This document shows, piece by piece, positions 8,955-18,129 of a DNA stretch of 55,041 bases. Made by a program: the position numbers and the translations under genes. This stretch comes from JBFKMV01 sp041629655 (GTDB lineage Bacteria; Acidobacteriota; Polarisedimenticolia; Polarisedimenticolales; Polarisedimenticolaceae): assembly GCA_041629655.1 (NCBI GenBank), contig JBFKMV010000008.1, positions 1 through 55,041 on the forward strand, read 5' to 3'. The notes under the pieces were generated by a model, which saw only the letters and a program-made list of their open reading frames with translations, was not told the origin of the DNA and ran no database searches. How positions within the stretch are numbered: the stretch's first letter is position 1; each line of letters opens with the position of its first letter.

Positions 8955-9545
8955 ATGCAGCTACTCGAGGACATCGCGGCGCGACGCCGCTACTTCGTTC
9001 TTTCGATCGTGGTGATCACGCTCGATCAGGCGACGAAGATCGCAGCCCACGCGTGGCTGCGCGGCCGCGTCCCGGTGACCGTGGTACCGGAGCTGTTTGA
9101 CCTGCGCTACTCGCGTAACCCCGGCGGCCTGTTCGGGTTCTTCTCCGAGCTGACCAACCCGTGGCGCGGACTGCTGCTGACCGTCGTGCCGCTGCTGGCC
9201 GTGGCGCTGATCGCGGTGTTCCTGGCCCGCACGCCCGAGCGCGACCGCGGCGTGCTGGCGGCACTGGCGCTGATCCTCGGCGGCGCGGTCGGCAACCTGA
9301 TCGACCGCGTGACGCGCGGCGAGGTGGTGGACTTTCTGGACGTCTACGCCTCGGAACGGCTGCTGCCGGGGCTGTCCCGCTGGCTGCTGGACACGTTCCA
9401 GACCGTGCACTGGCCGACGTTCAACATCGCCGACTCGGCGATCGTGGTCGGTGTCGGCCTGCTGATGCTCGACATCGTGCGCCCCGCGCCGCGCCCGGCC
9501 GCTGCGCCGGGAGAACGCCCGGCGGACGACGGGGAGGCGGCCTGA
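8955..9545 (+). CDS. lspA: Lipoprotein signal peptidase (signal peptidase II)
   Basis: 196 residues with four predicted membrane helices. Family blocks are present in order: LDQATKI in TM1, RNPGGLFGFF, GGAVGNLIDRVTRGEVVDF with the first catalytic Asp, and FNIADSAI with the second. It cleaves the signal peptide of diacylglyceryl-modified prolipoproteins in the inner membrane. The start is set at ATG 8955, giving a short cytoplasmic tail before TM1; the frame is open further upstream but that extension has no family similarity. TAGATT at 8902-8907, preceded by TG-n (extended -10), may be the promoter. lgt follows 54 bp downstream, so the two lipoprotein-processing steps are encoded together. 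Confidence 0.95.
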   Translation: MQLLEDIAARRRYFVLSIVVITLDQATKIAAHAWLRGRVPVTVVPELFDLRYSRNPGGLFGFFSELTNPWRGLLLTVVPLLAVALIAVFLARTPERDRGVLAALALILGGAVGNLIDRVTRGEVVDFLDVYASERLLPGLSRWLLDTFQTVHWPTFNIADSAIVVGVGLLMLDIVRPAPRPAAAPGERPADDGEAA

Positions 9546-9599
9546 CGCCGCGCGGCCGTCGGCAGGCGCAGATCGCCACGAGGCGCTAGACTCGACGCG

Positions 9600-10430
9600 A
9601 TGTATCCGAGGTTGCTGGACTGGGGCGTGGTGGAGCTGCCCGTGATCGGGCAGGTCGAGCTGTTCCTGCCCAGCTACGGCGTGCTCTACGCACTCGGCGC
9701 CCTGCTCGCCTGGTGGTGGTTCACGCGGCGGGCCAGGACCCTCGGCATCGCCGACGAGGACACCTTCAACCTGTGCTTCTACACGTTGCTGGCCGGCATC
9801 TTCGGCGCGAAGCTGTTGCTGGTGCTGCTCGATCTGCCGTTCTACCTGCGCAATCCCGCGGAGCTGTTGGGAAGCCTGCGCTCGGCCGGCGTGCTGATCG
9901 GCGGGGTCGTGGCGGGCGCGGCGGTCTTCGCGTGGTACGCCAGACGGCACGGGCTGCCGGTGCTGCGCCTGGGTGACGCGATCGCTGCGCCGCTGGCGCT
10001 GGCGCAGTCGGTGGGCCGTCTCGGCTGCTACGCCGCCGGCTGCTGCTACGGCGTCGAGACCCACGCCGCCAACCCGATCGCGATCGTGTTCACCAACCCG
10101 GTCGCCAACGCGCAGACCGGCGTTCCGCTGAACCGGCCGCTGGTCCCCACCCAACCGATCCAGATGGTCAACGACCTGCTGCTGGCGTTGGTGCTGACCT
10201 GGCTGTGGCGCCGCCGGCCCGAGCCGCCGGGAGCCGTGCTGTGGTGGTACGTGCTGCTCTACGCCGTGACGCGCGGGGTGATCGAGTTCTGGCGCGGCGA
10301 CGCCAACCGCGGCCTGTTCCTGGACGGGGCGCTCTCGACCTCGCAGATCTTCTCGCTGTTCGGAATCGTGCTGGCGCTGGCGATGCTGGTTCGCGGGCGC
10401 GCCGCGCGTGGCCAGGCGACCGGCGCATGA
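9600..10430 (+). CDS. lgt: Phosphatidylglycerol--prolipoprotein diacylglyceryl transferase
   Basis: 276 residues, seven predicted membrane helices. The Lgt signature is in its Cys-rich variant, GRLGCYAAGCCYG near residue 139, in place of the enterobacterial GRIGNFINGELYG. LPSYGVLYALG and GVLIGGVVAG are further family blocks. The enzyme transfers diacylglycerol from phosphatidylglycerol to the lipobox Cys of prolipoproteins, the step before LspA. A TAGACT hexamer at 9587-9592 ends 7 nt before the ATG and no Shine-Dalgarno sequence is visible, so it may also have a leaderless transcript in addition to read-through from lspA. The stop overlaps the next start (ATGA). Confidence 0.94.
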   Translation: MYPRLLDWGVVELPVIGQVELFLPSYGVLYALGALLAWWWFTRRARTLGIADEDTFNLCFYTLLAGIFGAKLLLVLLDLPFYLRNPAELLGSLRSAGVLIGGVVAGAAVFAWYARRHGLPVLRLGDAIAAPLALAQSVGRLGCYAAGCCYGVETHAANPIAIVFTNPVANAQTGVPLNRPLVPTQPIQMVNDLLLALVLTWLWRRRPEPPGAVLWWYVLLYAVTRGVIEFWRGDANRGLFLDGALSTSQIFSLFGIVLALAMLVRGRAARGQATGA

Positions 10431-11386
10431 GCGACCGCACGCTGTCGCTTCAGGTCGGCGACGATGGGGAGGGACAGCGGCTCGATCGCTTTCTGACCGC
10501 CAGCCTCGACGACTTCAGCCGCTCGGCGTTGCGGCGCCTGATCGCCGACGGGCGGGTCGACGTCGACGGTCGCGCCGCCGCCAAGGCCGGCCAGCCGCTG
10601 CGCCCCGGCATGCGGGTCGAGGTCCGCCTGCCACCCCCACCCGAGGATCGCCCGGGGCCGGAACCGATCCCGGTCGAGGTCGTGTACGAGGACGCCGAGC
10701 TGCTGGTGACGATCAAACCGGCCGGCATGGTCGTCCACCCCGCGCCCGGCGTGGCCGGCGGCACGCTGGTCAACGCGCTGCTGGGACGCGGCACGCCGCT
10801 CGCACCCGCCGGCGGAACGCTGCGGCCGGGCATCGTGCACCGGCTGGACCGCGACACCTCGGGGCTGCTGATCGTCGCCAAGACCGACCGCGCGCATCGC
10901 GCGCTCCAGCAGTCGTTCGCCGCCCGCGACGTGCGCAAGGTCTACCAGGCGCTGGTCTGGGGCCATCCCGATCCGCCGCGCGGCACGATCGTGCGCAGCA
11001 TCGGACGCAGCCGCGCGCATCGGACGCGGATGACCGTCGGGGGCATCGGCCGTCGCGAGGCCGTTTCGATCTACCGCACGCTGAAAACGATGCCGACCTT
11101 CGCCTGGCTCGAGGTGCGGCCGATCACCGGTCGCACGCACCAGATCCGCGTCCATCTCAAGTCGCTCAACCACCCGATCGTCGGGGACGCGGCCTACGGC
11201 GGCCGCGGCTGGCGCGGCGTGCAGGACCCGGTGAAGCGGAAGCTGCTGCGGGAGTTCCAGCGGCTGGCGCTGCACGCCGTGGAGCTGGCGTTCCCCCACC
11301 CGGTCGAGGATCGCGAGATCCGCTGCCAGGCGCCGCTGCCTCCGGAGCTGGCGGCGCTGCTGGACGGCCTGCGGGCAGCAGGATGA
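10427..11386 (+). CDS. RluA/RluD-family 23S rRNA pseudouridine synthase
   Basis: 319 residues. An N-terminal S4 RNA-binding domain (about 14-75, with RLDRFLTASL and RRLIADGRVDVDG) is followed by the pseudouridine synthase domain. The catalytic motif HRLDRDTSGLLIVAKT has the nucleophilic Asp at 141, and RPITGRTHQIRVHL and HPIVGDAAYGG are conserved C-terminal blocks. This is the RluD-like architecture (S4 plus PseudoU_synth_2). The exact target uridines cannot be read from the sequence. The gene overlaps lgt by 4 bp and the DUF2520 gene by 4 bp, so all three are translationally coupled. Confidence 0.92.
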   Translation: MSDRTLSLQVGDDGEGQRLDRFLTASLDDFSRSALRRLIADGRVDVDGRAAAKAGQPLRPGMRVEVRLPPPPEDRPGPEPIPVEVVYEDAELLVTIKPAGMVVHPAPGVAGGTLVNALLGRGTPLAPAGGTLRPGIVHRLDRDTSGLLIVAKTDRAHRALQQSFAARDVRKVYQALVWGHPDPPRGTIVRSIGRSRAHRTRMTVGGIGRREAVSIYRTLKTMPTFAWLEVRPITGRTHQIRVHLKSLNHPIVGDAAYGGRGWRGVQDPVKRKLLREFQRLALHAVELAFPHPVEDREIRCQAPLPPELAALLDGLRAAG

Positions 11387-12279
11387 GCGCCCGACCGCGC
11401 CCGGCGACCGCCGTGATCGGCGCGGGCCGGCTGGCCGGCTCCCTGGCGCCCCGGCTGCGCGATGCCGGTTACCCGATCGTCGCGCTCGCGTCGCCCGGCG
11501 GACGCTCGGCCCGGCGCCTGCGCCGCAGGCTCGGGGTGGGATCGGCGACGGCCGACCCGCGGCGCGCCGCGCAGCGGGCGGCGCTGGTGCTGCTGGCCGT
11601 TCCCGATCGCGAGATCGCGCAACTGGCCGCCGAGCTGGCGGGCGGCGCGCCGTCGTGGGCCGGCCGCACCGTGCTGCACCACGCCGGGGCGCTCGGCGCC
11701 GACGTCCTGTCGCCGCTGTCGCGGAGCGGGGCCGCGGTGGGCGTGCTGCACCCTCTGGCCTCGCTCGCGGCGCCGGCGGGGAGCGCCTCGATGCTCGCCG
11801 GCTGCGCGGCCCGGATCGAGGGCGACCGTCGCGGTTCGGCGATGGCGCGCCGCGTGGCCAGCGACCTCGGGCTGGTCCCGCTGGCGCTTCCGCCGCGCTC
11901 CGGGACGGCGGGCCGCGAGCTGTACCACGCGGCCGCGGCGCTGGCGTCGAACGACCTGCTGGCGCTGCTCGACCTCGCGGCGGAGCTGCTGATGCGGGCC
12001 GGACTGTCGCGGCGCGCTGCCCTGGAGGCGTTGCTCCCGCTGGCCCGCGGCACGCTCGCGCAGGCGCGCTCGAGCGGCCTCGGCGGCTCGCTGACGGGCC
12101 CGGTCGTGCGGGGCGACAGCGGAACCCTGTCGCGTCACCTGCGGCGACTCGGCCGCACCTCGCGCCGCGCCGCCGAGGTCCATCGGCTGCTCTCGCTGCA
12201 GCTGCTCGAAACCGCGGGGTCACGGCTGACGCCGCGTCGGCGCGCCGAGCTGCTGCGCCTGCTGCGCACGCGGCGCTGA
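11383..12279 (+). CDS. DUF2520 / Rossmann-like domain oxidoreductase-like protein
   Basis: 298 residues. The N-terminal Rossmann fold has AVIGAGRLAGSLAPRL (Gly at 13, 15 and 19), then VLLAVPDREIAQLA. A helical C-terminal half includes YHAAAALASNDLLALLDLA and LTGPVVRGDSGTLSRHL. This is the two-domain arrangement of the Rossmann-like plus DUF2520 family, related to 6-phosphogluconate or F420-dependent NADP reductase folds. The substrate and reaction are not established. The last 20 residues are very Arg-rich. It overlaps rlu by ATGA and closes the lspA-lgt-rlu run. Confidence 0.85.
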   Translation: MSARPRPATAVIGAGRLAGSLAPRLRDAGYPIVALASPGGRSARRLRRRLGVGSATADPRRAAQRAALVLLAVPDREIAQLAAELAGGAPSWAGRTVLHHAGALGADVLSPLSRSGAAVGVLHPLASLAAPAGSASMLAGCAARIEGDRRGSAMARRVASDLGLVPLALPPRSGTAGRELYHAAAALASNDLLALLDLAAELLMRAGLSRRAALEALLPLARGTLAQARSSGLGGSLTGPVVRGDSGTLSRHLRRLGRTSRRAAEVHRLLSLQLLETAGSRLTPRRRAELLRLLRTRR

Positions 12280-12415
12280 TCGGGTGGACCCGGAGCAGCG
12301 CGCACCGGGACCGTTCCGGTGGTCGCCGCCGCGGGACCGGGTTATAGTGGGAGGTCGCTCAACCCGCAGTGTGGGAAACGGCGCTGCGGCGGACCCGAAC
12401 CGAACGGAGAACCCG

Positions 12416-12973
12416 ATGGACCGACGGATCCTACCGGCGCTGCTCGCGCTGCTGGCCACCGTGCTCGCGCTGTCCGTAATCGGCGCGCAGGGCAAGCGGA
12501 TCACGCGCTCGTTCACCGACCGTGGAGAATGGAAAGGTTCCTGGGTGTTCGTCAGCCGAGACGAGCACGTGGCGTTCTTCATGCGGGGTCCGGCCGAGCG
12601 ACCCGAGCTCAAGGTCCGCTACGAGCATCAGACCAGGCCCGAGCAGTTCGAGACGGGCTGGGACGGGCGCGCCGCGTATTTCTTCGCCGGCAAGCCGGGC
12701 CTGTTCGAGATCTCGCTCGAGGACACCTCGGCGAGCCGTCTTCACGGCAGCTGGCGCCGCGAGTTCACCCTCAGCGGCACCCGCGTCGCGGAGCGGGGCG
12801 CGTTCACGATCGGGCGAAGCGGCGACGGGCGCTGGCTGTTGCTCGATTTCGACGACCTGCGGCTGGGCCGGCAATCCGCCGACGGCGTGGTCCAGGAACG
12901 CTCGACGTCGCGATCGTGGACCTTCCGTAAGGTCTCGCGGCGCGTGGTCCGCTGGGAGGAGCTCCCGCGCTGA
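12416..12973 (+). CDS. Uncharacterised exported protein, 185 aa
   Basis: Not recognised. ATG 12416 is preceded by a CGGAGA stretch (12405-12410), and a TATAGT -10-like box lies at 12343-12348. Residues 1-24 form a signal peptide or anchor (RRILPALLALLATVLAL). The rest is predicted beta-rich and polar, with several Trp and Arg, for example GSWVFVSRDEHVAFF and LHGSWRREFTLSG, and reads like a small periplasmic beta-sandwich. There are no Cys and no obvious catalytic motif. It stands alone between the DUF2520 gene and a transporter that has its own promoter. Confidence 0.72.
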   Translation: MDRRILPALLALLATVLALSVIGAQGKRITRSFTDRGEWKGSWVFVSRDEHVAFFMRGPAERPELKVRYEHQTRPEQFETGWDGRAAYFFAGKPGLFEISLEDTSASRLHGSWRREFTLSGTRVAERGAFTIGRSGDGRWLLLDFDDLRLGRQSADGVVQERSTSRSWTFRKVSRRVVRWEELPR

Positions 12974-13013
12974 TCCCGTTCCGCCCGCCTCCCGCGGGCC
13001 GCGCCGGGGATCC

Positions 13014-13043
13014 TTGACGCTGCTCCCGGCCGCTCTTTATACT
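13014..13043 (+). promoter_or_regulatory. Predicted sigma-70 type promoter of the NSS transporter gene
   Basis: TTGACG (13014-13019) and TATACT (13038-13043) are separated by 18 bp, one of the closest matches to a housekeeping promoter in the window. The start of transcription would be near 13050, giving a leader of about 75 nt before ATG 13127. Confidence 0.6.
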
Positions 13044-13126
13044 CGCCCGCTATCGGCCGCGCATGGCGGCAAGACCCGCCCTGCGGACGCCGCTCCACGG
13101 CGGAAGCAGCCGGATGAGGGGGGGAG

Positions 13127-14509
13127 ATGCAGCAGGATCGAGGCCACTGGACCTCCCGCGTCGGTTTCGTCCTCGCGGCTGCCGGCAGCGCGATCGGCCT
13201 CGGCAACCTCTGGAAGTTCCCCTACATCACCTGGGACAACCGTGGCGGCGCGTTCGTGCTGGTCTACCTGGCCTGCATCCTGGCGGTCGGACTGCCGATC
13301 ATGATGGCGGAGATCCTGATCGGCCGCCGGACCCAGAAAAGCCCGGTCGGAGCGATGCGCGAGGCGGCCGGACCGCTGTGGGCCTGGGTCGGGGGCCTCG
13401 GCGTGCTGACCGGCTTCGTGATCCTCGGCTACTACACGGTGATCGCCGGCTGGACGCTGCGCTACTTCTGGAAGTGTCTCGAGTGGAGCGTCGGCGGGTT
13501 CAGCCACGCGGCCGCCACGGGTGAGGCCTTCGGGGCGTTCGCCGGCAACGGGGTCCTGCAGGTCGTCCTGTCCGGGCTGTTCATGGTGGTCACCGTGACG
13601 GTGGTCTATCGCGGGATCAGCGGAGGCATCGAACGGGTCGCCCGGACCCTGATGCCCGCGCTGTTCGGCATCCTGGTCGTGCTGCTGATCAGCTCGCTGT
13701 CGCTGAAGGGCGCGGGCGAAGCGCTGTCGTTCATCTTCCGGCCGAACTTCGCCGAGCTGCGCGCCGAGGGGGTGCTCGAGGCCCTGGGGCATTCGTTCTT
13801 CACGTTGTCCCTCGGGATGGGTGCGATGATCACGTACGGGTCGTACCTGAGCCACCGCGAATCGGTGGTCGCGGCGTCGACGACCGTGGTGATCCTGGAC
13901 ACCGTGATCGCCGTCTCGGCAACGGTAATCATGTTCTCGGTCATCTTCTCGTACAACATGGCGGAGTCGGTCAGCGGCAGCACCAGCGGAATGCTGTTCA
14001 TCACGCTGCCGACGTTGTTCTACGAGCAGGTGCCGTTCGGCGCCGTGCTGGCCCCGCTGTTCTACGTGCTGGTCGGGTTCGCCGCGTTGACCTCCACGAT
14101 CTCGCTGCTGGAGGTGGTCGCGAGCTACTTCATCGACCAGCGCGGCTGGTCGCGGGCGCGAGCGAGCGTCGTCTGCGGCGCGGGCTGCTTCTCGCTGTCG
14201 CTGTTGTGCGGATTGTCGGTCGGCGCCTCGAAATCGCTTTCCGACTTCAACTGGATCCAGGCCAAGCAGGGGCTGTTCGCCCATCTCGACCACTTGGCCT
14301 CGAACTGGATGCTTCCGGTGGGCGGTTTCTTCATCACACTCGCGGCGGGCTGGATCCTGACTCGCGAAACGACGCGGGGCGAGCTGGTCGATGATACGAC
14401 GCCGTCGTGGTTCCACTTCGGAACGTGGCGGTTCTTCATCCGCTTCGTCGCGCCCGCGGCAGTGCTGGCGATCATCGTCGCCGTGATCACGGGCAAGGAT
14501 TTCAGCTGA
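13127..14509 (+). CDS. Sodium-dependent transporter, neurotransmitter:sodium symporter (NSS/SNF) family
   Basis: 460 residues, about 11-12 membrane helices of the LeuT fold. The sodium and substrate site of TM1 is plain: GFVLAAAGSAIGLGNLWKFP, followed by NRGGAFVLVYL and LPIMMAEILIGRR. The family imports amino acids or related amines with Na+; the substrate is not predictable from this sequence. A G-rich segment (13117-13126) directly before ATG 13127 serves as ribosome binding site. A 34-bp gap separates it from the next gene, so co-transcription with the flavin/polyferredoxin gene is possible. Confidence 0.9.
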   Translation: MQQDRGHWTSRVGFVLAAAGSAIGLGNLWKFPYITWDNRGGAFVLVYLACILAVGLPIMMAEILIGRRTQKSPVGAMREAAGPLWAWVGGLGVLTGFVILGYYTVIAGWTLRYFWKCLEWSVGGFSHAAATGEAFGAFAGNGVLQVVLSGLFMVVTVTVVYRGISGGIERVARTLMPALFGILVVLLISSLSLKGAGEALSFIFRPNFAELRAEGVLEALGHSFFTLSLGMGAMITYGSYLSHRESVVAASTTVVILDTVIAVSATVIMFSVIFSYNMAESVSGSTSGMLFITLPTLFYEQVPFGAVLAPLFYVLVGFAALTSTISLLEVVASYFIDQRGWSRARASVVCGAGCFSLSLLCGLSVGASKSLSDFNWIQAKQGLFAHLDHLASNWMLPVGGFFITLAAGWILTRETTRGELVDDTTPSWFHFGTWRFFIRFVAPAAVLAIIVAVITGKDFS

Positions 14510-14543
14510 CGGGCCGCCGGGTCCGGCCCGGAGGTTGCCGTCG

Positions 14544-16841
14544 ATGATCGAGAGCCTCAAGCGCTACGCCCGCTGGCTGCACCTGCGCTGGCCGGCCGGG
14601 CATGTCGAGCCGCTCCCCGAGCTGGCCGAGGACGGCAGCACCAACCTACCGGGCGTGTACGTCGTCGGCGACCTGACCGGGATCCCGTTGCTCAAGCTGT
14701 CCGCGGACACGGCGGCCCGGGCCGTGGCGACCATCGCGGCCGACGCCGGGTTCCGCCGCGCACGGGAAGATCGACCTGCCGGCGTCCACGACCTGTTGAT
14801 CGTCGGTGCGGGCGTCGGCGGCATGGCGGCCGCGCTGGAGGCGGAGCGGCGCGGTCTCGACTTCGTCGTCGTCGAGGCCAAGCGGCGGTTTCAGACCGTC
14901 GCCGATTTCCCGCGCGGCAAACCGATCTACACCTACCCCCGCGACTTCGAGCCCGAGGGCCGGCTGCGGTTCCGCGCCACGGTCAAGGAGGAGCTGCTGG
15001 CCGAGCTCCAGGCGCAGACCGCGCACCTCGACGTCCGCTCCGGACGGGTCGCACGGCTCGGCCGCCGCGACGGCCTGGTCGTCGCGCGACTCGCCGGCGG
15101 CGGGGAGCTGCGCGCGTTGCGGGCGATCGTGGCGATCGGCCGCAGCGGCAATTTTCGCAAGCTCGGCGTGCCGGGCGAGGAGCTGGACAAGGTCCACAAC
15201 CGGCTCCACGATCCCGCCGACTACCGCGACCGCCGTGTGCTGGTCGTGGGCGGAGGCGACAGCGCGCTGGAGACCGCGATCGCGCTGACGCAGTGCGGAG
15301 CCGACGTCACGCTGTCGTACCGCAAGGCGGAGTTCTCGCGGCCCAAGCCCGAAAACGTCGAGAAGCTGCGCCGGCTGGAACGGGACCCCGCGGCGGACGT
15401 CGCGGTGGAGGACCCCGAATCGGAGCGGGTCGCCAGCGCCAGCGGCGGATTCCTGGAGCAGGTACGCCGGCCCGGTCGGCTGCGCCTCGCGTTGCCGAGC
15501 GCGGTGCGCGAGATCCGCGAGGACGAAGTCGAGCTGGAGCAGGGCGGCGCCCGGACCACGCTGCCCAACGACGTGGTGTTCGCGATGATCGGACGCGAGG
15601 CGCCGCTGGACTTCTTCCGCCGCGCCGGCATCCGGATCCGCGGCGAGTGGAGCGCCGGCCGGATCGCGGCGTTGGCCGCGTTCCTGCTGTTCTGCCTGGC
15701 GCTCTACGACTGGAAATCCGGCGGCTGGCTCGACGCGCTGTCCCGCCAGCGCGGGGTGTTCCCGTACAGTCTCGGCGCGCTGGGCGAGCGGCTGGCGCCC
15801 GGCACGCTGGCCGCGATCACGCTGGAGTCGGCGCGGACACCCTCGTTCTGGTACACGCTGGCCTACTCGCTGCTGGTCGTGATCTTCGGCGTCCGGCGCA
15901 TCCGCCGCCGCCGCACGCCCTACGTCACCGTCCAGACGGCGACCTTGATGGCGATCCAGGTGCTGCCGTTGTTCCTGCTTCCGGAGATCCTGTTGCCGTG
16001 GCTCGAGGTCCACGGCTGGCTTCCGGCCTGGATCGCGGACCCGCTGTTCCCGCGGGTCGACTACGGGCACGGGCGCGAGTTCTGGCGCGCCTACGGGCTG
16101 GTGCTGGCCTGGCCGCTGAACGTGTACAACGTGTTCACGGACGCCCCGAACTGGGCCTGGCTCGGGATCGCGTTCCTGCAGACGTTCGTGGCGATCCCGC
16201 TGATGATCCGCTACTGGGGCAAGGGCGCCTACTGCGGCTGGATCTGCTCCTGCGGGGCGCTGGCGGAGACGCTGGGCGACCGGCACCGGCACAAGATGCC
16301 CCACGGCCCGCGCTGGAACCGGCTCAACCTGGCCGGACAGCTGATCCTCGCGCTGGCGTTCGTGTTGCTGGTGCTGCGGGTGCTGTCGTGGATCTTTCCC
16401 GACTCGGGACTGCGGCAACTGTCGAACCTGCTGCTGAGCGGATCCGTCCTGTCCTACAAGTGGGTCGTCGACGTGTTCCTGGCCGGGGTGATCGGTTACG
16501 GCGTGTACTTCTGGTTCTCGGGCCGGTTCTGGTGCCGGTTCTTCTGCCCGTTGGCCGCGTTGATGCACATCTACGCCCGTTTCAGCCGCTTCCGCATCCT
16601 GGCCGACAAGCAGAAGTGCATCTCGTGCAACGTCTGCACCTCGGTCTGCCACCAGGGGATCGACGTGATGAACTTCGCGAACAAGGGTCTGCCGATGGCC
16701 GACCCGGAGTGCGTGCGCTGCTCGGCCTGCGTGCAGTCCTGCCCCACCGGAGTGCTGGAGTTCGGCCAGGTCGATTCTGCCGGCAAGCTGATCGCGGTCG
16801 ACCGGCTCGCCGCCAGCCCGGTGCGGCTGCGCGAAGGCTGA
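14544..16841 (+). CDS. Permuted FAD/NAD(P) oxidoreductase fused to a NapH/NosR-like membrane polyferredoxin
   Basis: 765 residues. Order seen: TNLPGVYVVGDLTG (about 34-46), normally the last FAD-binding motif of thioredoxin-reductase-like proteins; the FAD dinucleotide motif GAGVGG (88-93); the NAD(P) motif VLVVGGGDSALE (about 232); and a normal domain end, VFAMIGREAPLDFF, but without a following GD motif. Five or six membrane helices follow, with YCGWICSCGALAET and WCRFFCPLAALMH, the CxxxC-type motifs of NapH/NosR/CcoG proteins. Two classic 4Fe-4S motifs end the protein: CISCNVCTSVC (about 692) and CVRCSACVQSCP (about 722). There is no redox CxxC in the flavin part. It probably moves electrons between NAD(P)H, FAD, Fe-S centres and the quinone pool or an unknown partner. 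Start ATG 14544 has GGAGG at 14530-14534; TTG 14535 is rejected. Confidence 0.85.
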   Translation: MIESLKRYARWLHLRWPAGHVEPLPELAEDGSTNLPGVYVVGDLTGIPLLKLSADTAARAVATIAADAGFRRAREDRPAGVHDLLIVGAGVGGMAAALEAERRGLDFVVVEAKRRFQTVADFPRGKPIYTYPRDFEPEGRLRFRATVKEELLAELQAQTAHLDVRSGRVARLGRRDGLVVARLAGGGELRALRAIVAIGRSGNFRKLGVPGEELDKVHNRLHDPADYRDRRVLVVGGGDSALETAIALTQCGADVTLSYRKAEFSRPKPENVEKLRRLERDPAADVAVEDPESERVASASGGFLEQVRRPGRLRLALPSAVREIREDEVELEQGGARTTLPNDVVFAMIGREAPLDFFRRAGIRIRGEWSAGRIAALAAFLLFCLALYDWKSGGWLDALSRQRGVFPYSLGALGERLAPGTLAAITLESARTPSFWYTLAYSLLVVIFGVRRIRRRRTPYVTVQTATLMAIQVLPLFLLPEILLPWLEVHGWLPAWIADPLFPRVDYGHGREFWRAYGLVLAWPLNVYNVFTDAPNWAWLGIAFLQTFVAIPLMIRYWGKGAYCGWICSCGALAETLGDRHRHKMPHGPRWNRLNLAGQLILALAFVLLVLRVLSWIFPDSGLRQLSNLLLSGSVLSYKWVVDVFLAGVIGYGVYFWFSGRFWCRFFCPLAALMHIYARFSRFRILADKQKCISCNVCTSVCHQGIDVMNFANKGLPMADPECVRCSACVQSCPTGVLEFGQVDSAGKLIAVDRLAASPVRLREG

Positions 16842-16848
16842 CCGCTGC

Positions 16849-18060
16849 TCAGTGCAGCGCCGACAACGCGGCGCGGGTGGCCCGCATCCCCTCCACGACC
16901 GTCTCCTCGGGGCAGGCGAAGCACAACCGCAGGTACCCGTCGCACAGGAACCCGCTGCCCGAGGCGACCAGGACCCCGGCCCGGCGGAGCAGGTAGTCGC
17001 TGACGTCGTCCGAGTTGCGGATCGTGCGACCGTCGGGCGTGCGCAGGCCGAAACACGCGCGCACGTCCCAGAACGAGTAGAACGTCGCCGGAGTCGGCCA
17101 GACCTCCACGTGCGGCATGTCCCGGGACTCCCGGTGCAGCAGCCCGCGGCGTCGCTCCAGCTCCGCGGCCAGCGTGTGGTCGTACTCGTGGCTCAGCGCC
17201 GCCAGCGCCGTACGCTGGGTCGGCGTCGCCGGTCCGGAGGTGTAGTGGCTCTGCAACGTCGCCATCGTGCGCGACACGTCGTCCGGCGCCACGGACCAGC
17301 CGATCCGCAGACCGCCGGCGCGGCGGAAGTTCTTCGACATCCCGTCGACCTGGATCACCCACGGCCGCGTCTGCTCGTCGATGCGCGGCTCGGGGAACTT
17401 GTGTCCCTCGAACAGCAGCCGCCAGTACAACCGGTCCAGCACGAAGAAAATCCGGTGCTCGACGCAGATCTGCAGCAGCTCCTCGACCTCGCCGGCGTCG
17501 TACAGCTGCGCGGTGGGGTTGCAGGGGTTGTTGAGCAGGAACAGCCGCGCGAAGGGGCGCAGCGCGAGGTTCCGCCGCAGGTCGTCCGGTGACAGCTTCA
17601 TGTGCACCCGGTCCCGCCCCTCGAGCGGCAGGACCATGATCGGCGTCGCGTAGGCCATGTGCGCCAGCGGTTGGTAGCTGACCCACGGCGCAGCATCGAA
17701 CAGCACCACGTCGCCGGGGTTGCACACGGCCATCAGTACGTTGAACAAACTCTGCTTGGCGCCGGCGGTCACGACCACGTTGCTGATGTCGTATTGCGTT
17801 TCGAGGTCGAGCCATCGCAGCACGGCCCGGCGCAGCTCGGGCATCCCCGCCGGGTCGGTGTACATCGTGTGCTCTTCGCGAAACGCGGCCTCCCCCGCCT
17901 CACGGATGTGCGGGTTGAGTTTGCCCTGGGTCTCGCCGAGCCCGAAGTCGAACACCGGCAGACCGGCCTCGCGCCGCTCCCCGGCGATCCGTTTCAGCTC
18001 CAGCGTCAACGAGGCGCGGAACTTGGCCATCTTGGCGCTGATGCGTTCCCGGTCGCGCAC
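16849..18060 (-). CDS. Pyridoxal phosphate-dependent aminotransferase, class I/II
   Basis: 403 residues, fold type I. FDFGLGETQGKLNPHI and YTDPAGMPELRRAV match the substrate-binding start. VVTAGAKQSLFNVLMA binds PLP phosphate, NNPCNPTAQ is the NxPxNPT block, and the Schiff-base Lys is in GMSKNFRRAGGLRIGW (about 243). The usual DExY of the cofactor site reads DRLYW, a deviation worth noting. Amino-acid specificity is not predictable. The start is GTG 18060 with GGGGAGGG just upstream; ATG at residue 11 is an alternative. It is convergent with the polyferredoxin gene (7 bp apart). Confidence 0.88.
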   Translation of the reverse strand: MRDRERISAKMAKFRASLTLELKRIAGERREAGLPVFDFGLGETQGKLNPHIREAGEAAFREEHTMYTDPAGMPELRRAVLRWLDLETQYDISNVVVTAGAKQSLFNVLMAVCNPGDVVLFDAAPWVSYQPLAHMAYATPIMVLPLEGRDRVHMKLSPDDLRRNLALRPFARLFLLNNPCNPTAQLYDAGEVEELLQICVEHRIFFVLDRLYWRLLFEGHKFPEPRIDEQTRPWVIQVDGMSKNFRRAGGLRIGWSVAPDDVSRTMATLQSHYTSGPATPTQRTALAALSHEYDHTLAAELERRRGLLHRESRDMPHVEVWPTPATFYSFWDVRACFGLRTPDGRTIRNSDDVSDYLLRRAGVLVASGSGFLCDGYLRLCFACPEETVVEGMRATRAALSALH

Positions 18061-18129
18061 GACACCCTCCCCGCCGCCGACCTACGGCCTTGAGAGGCGA
18101 TTCTAACAGGATTCCGGGGGCGGCCGGCG

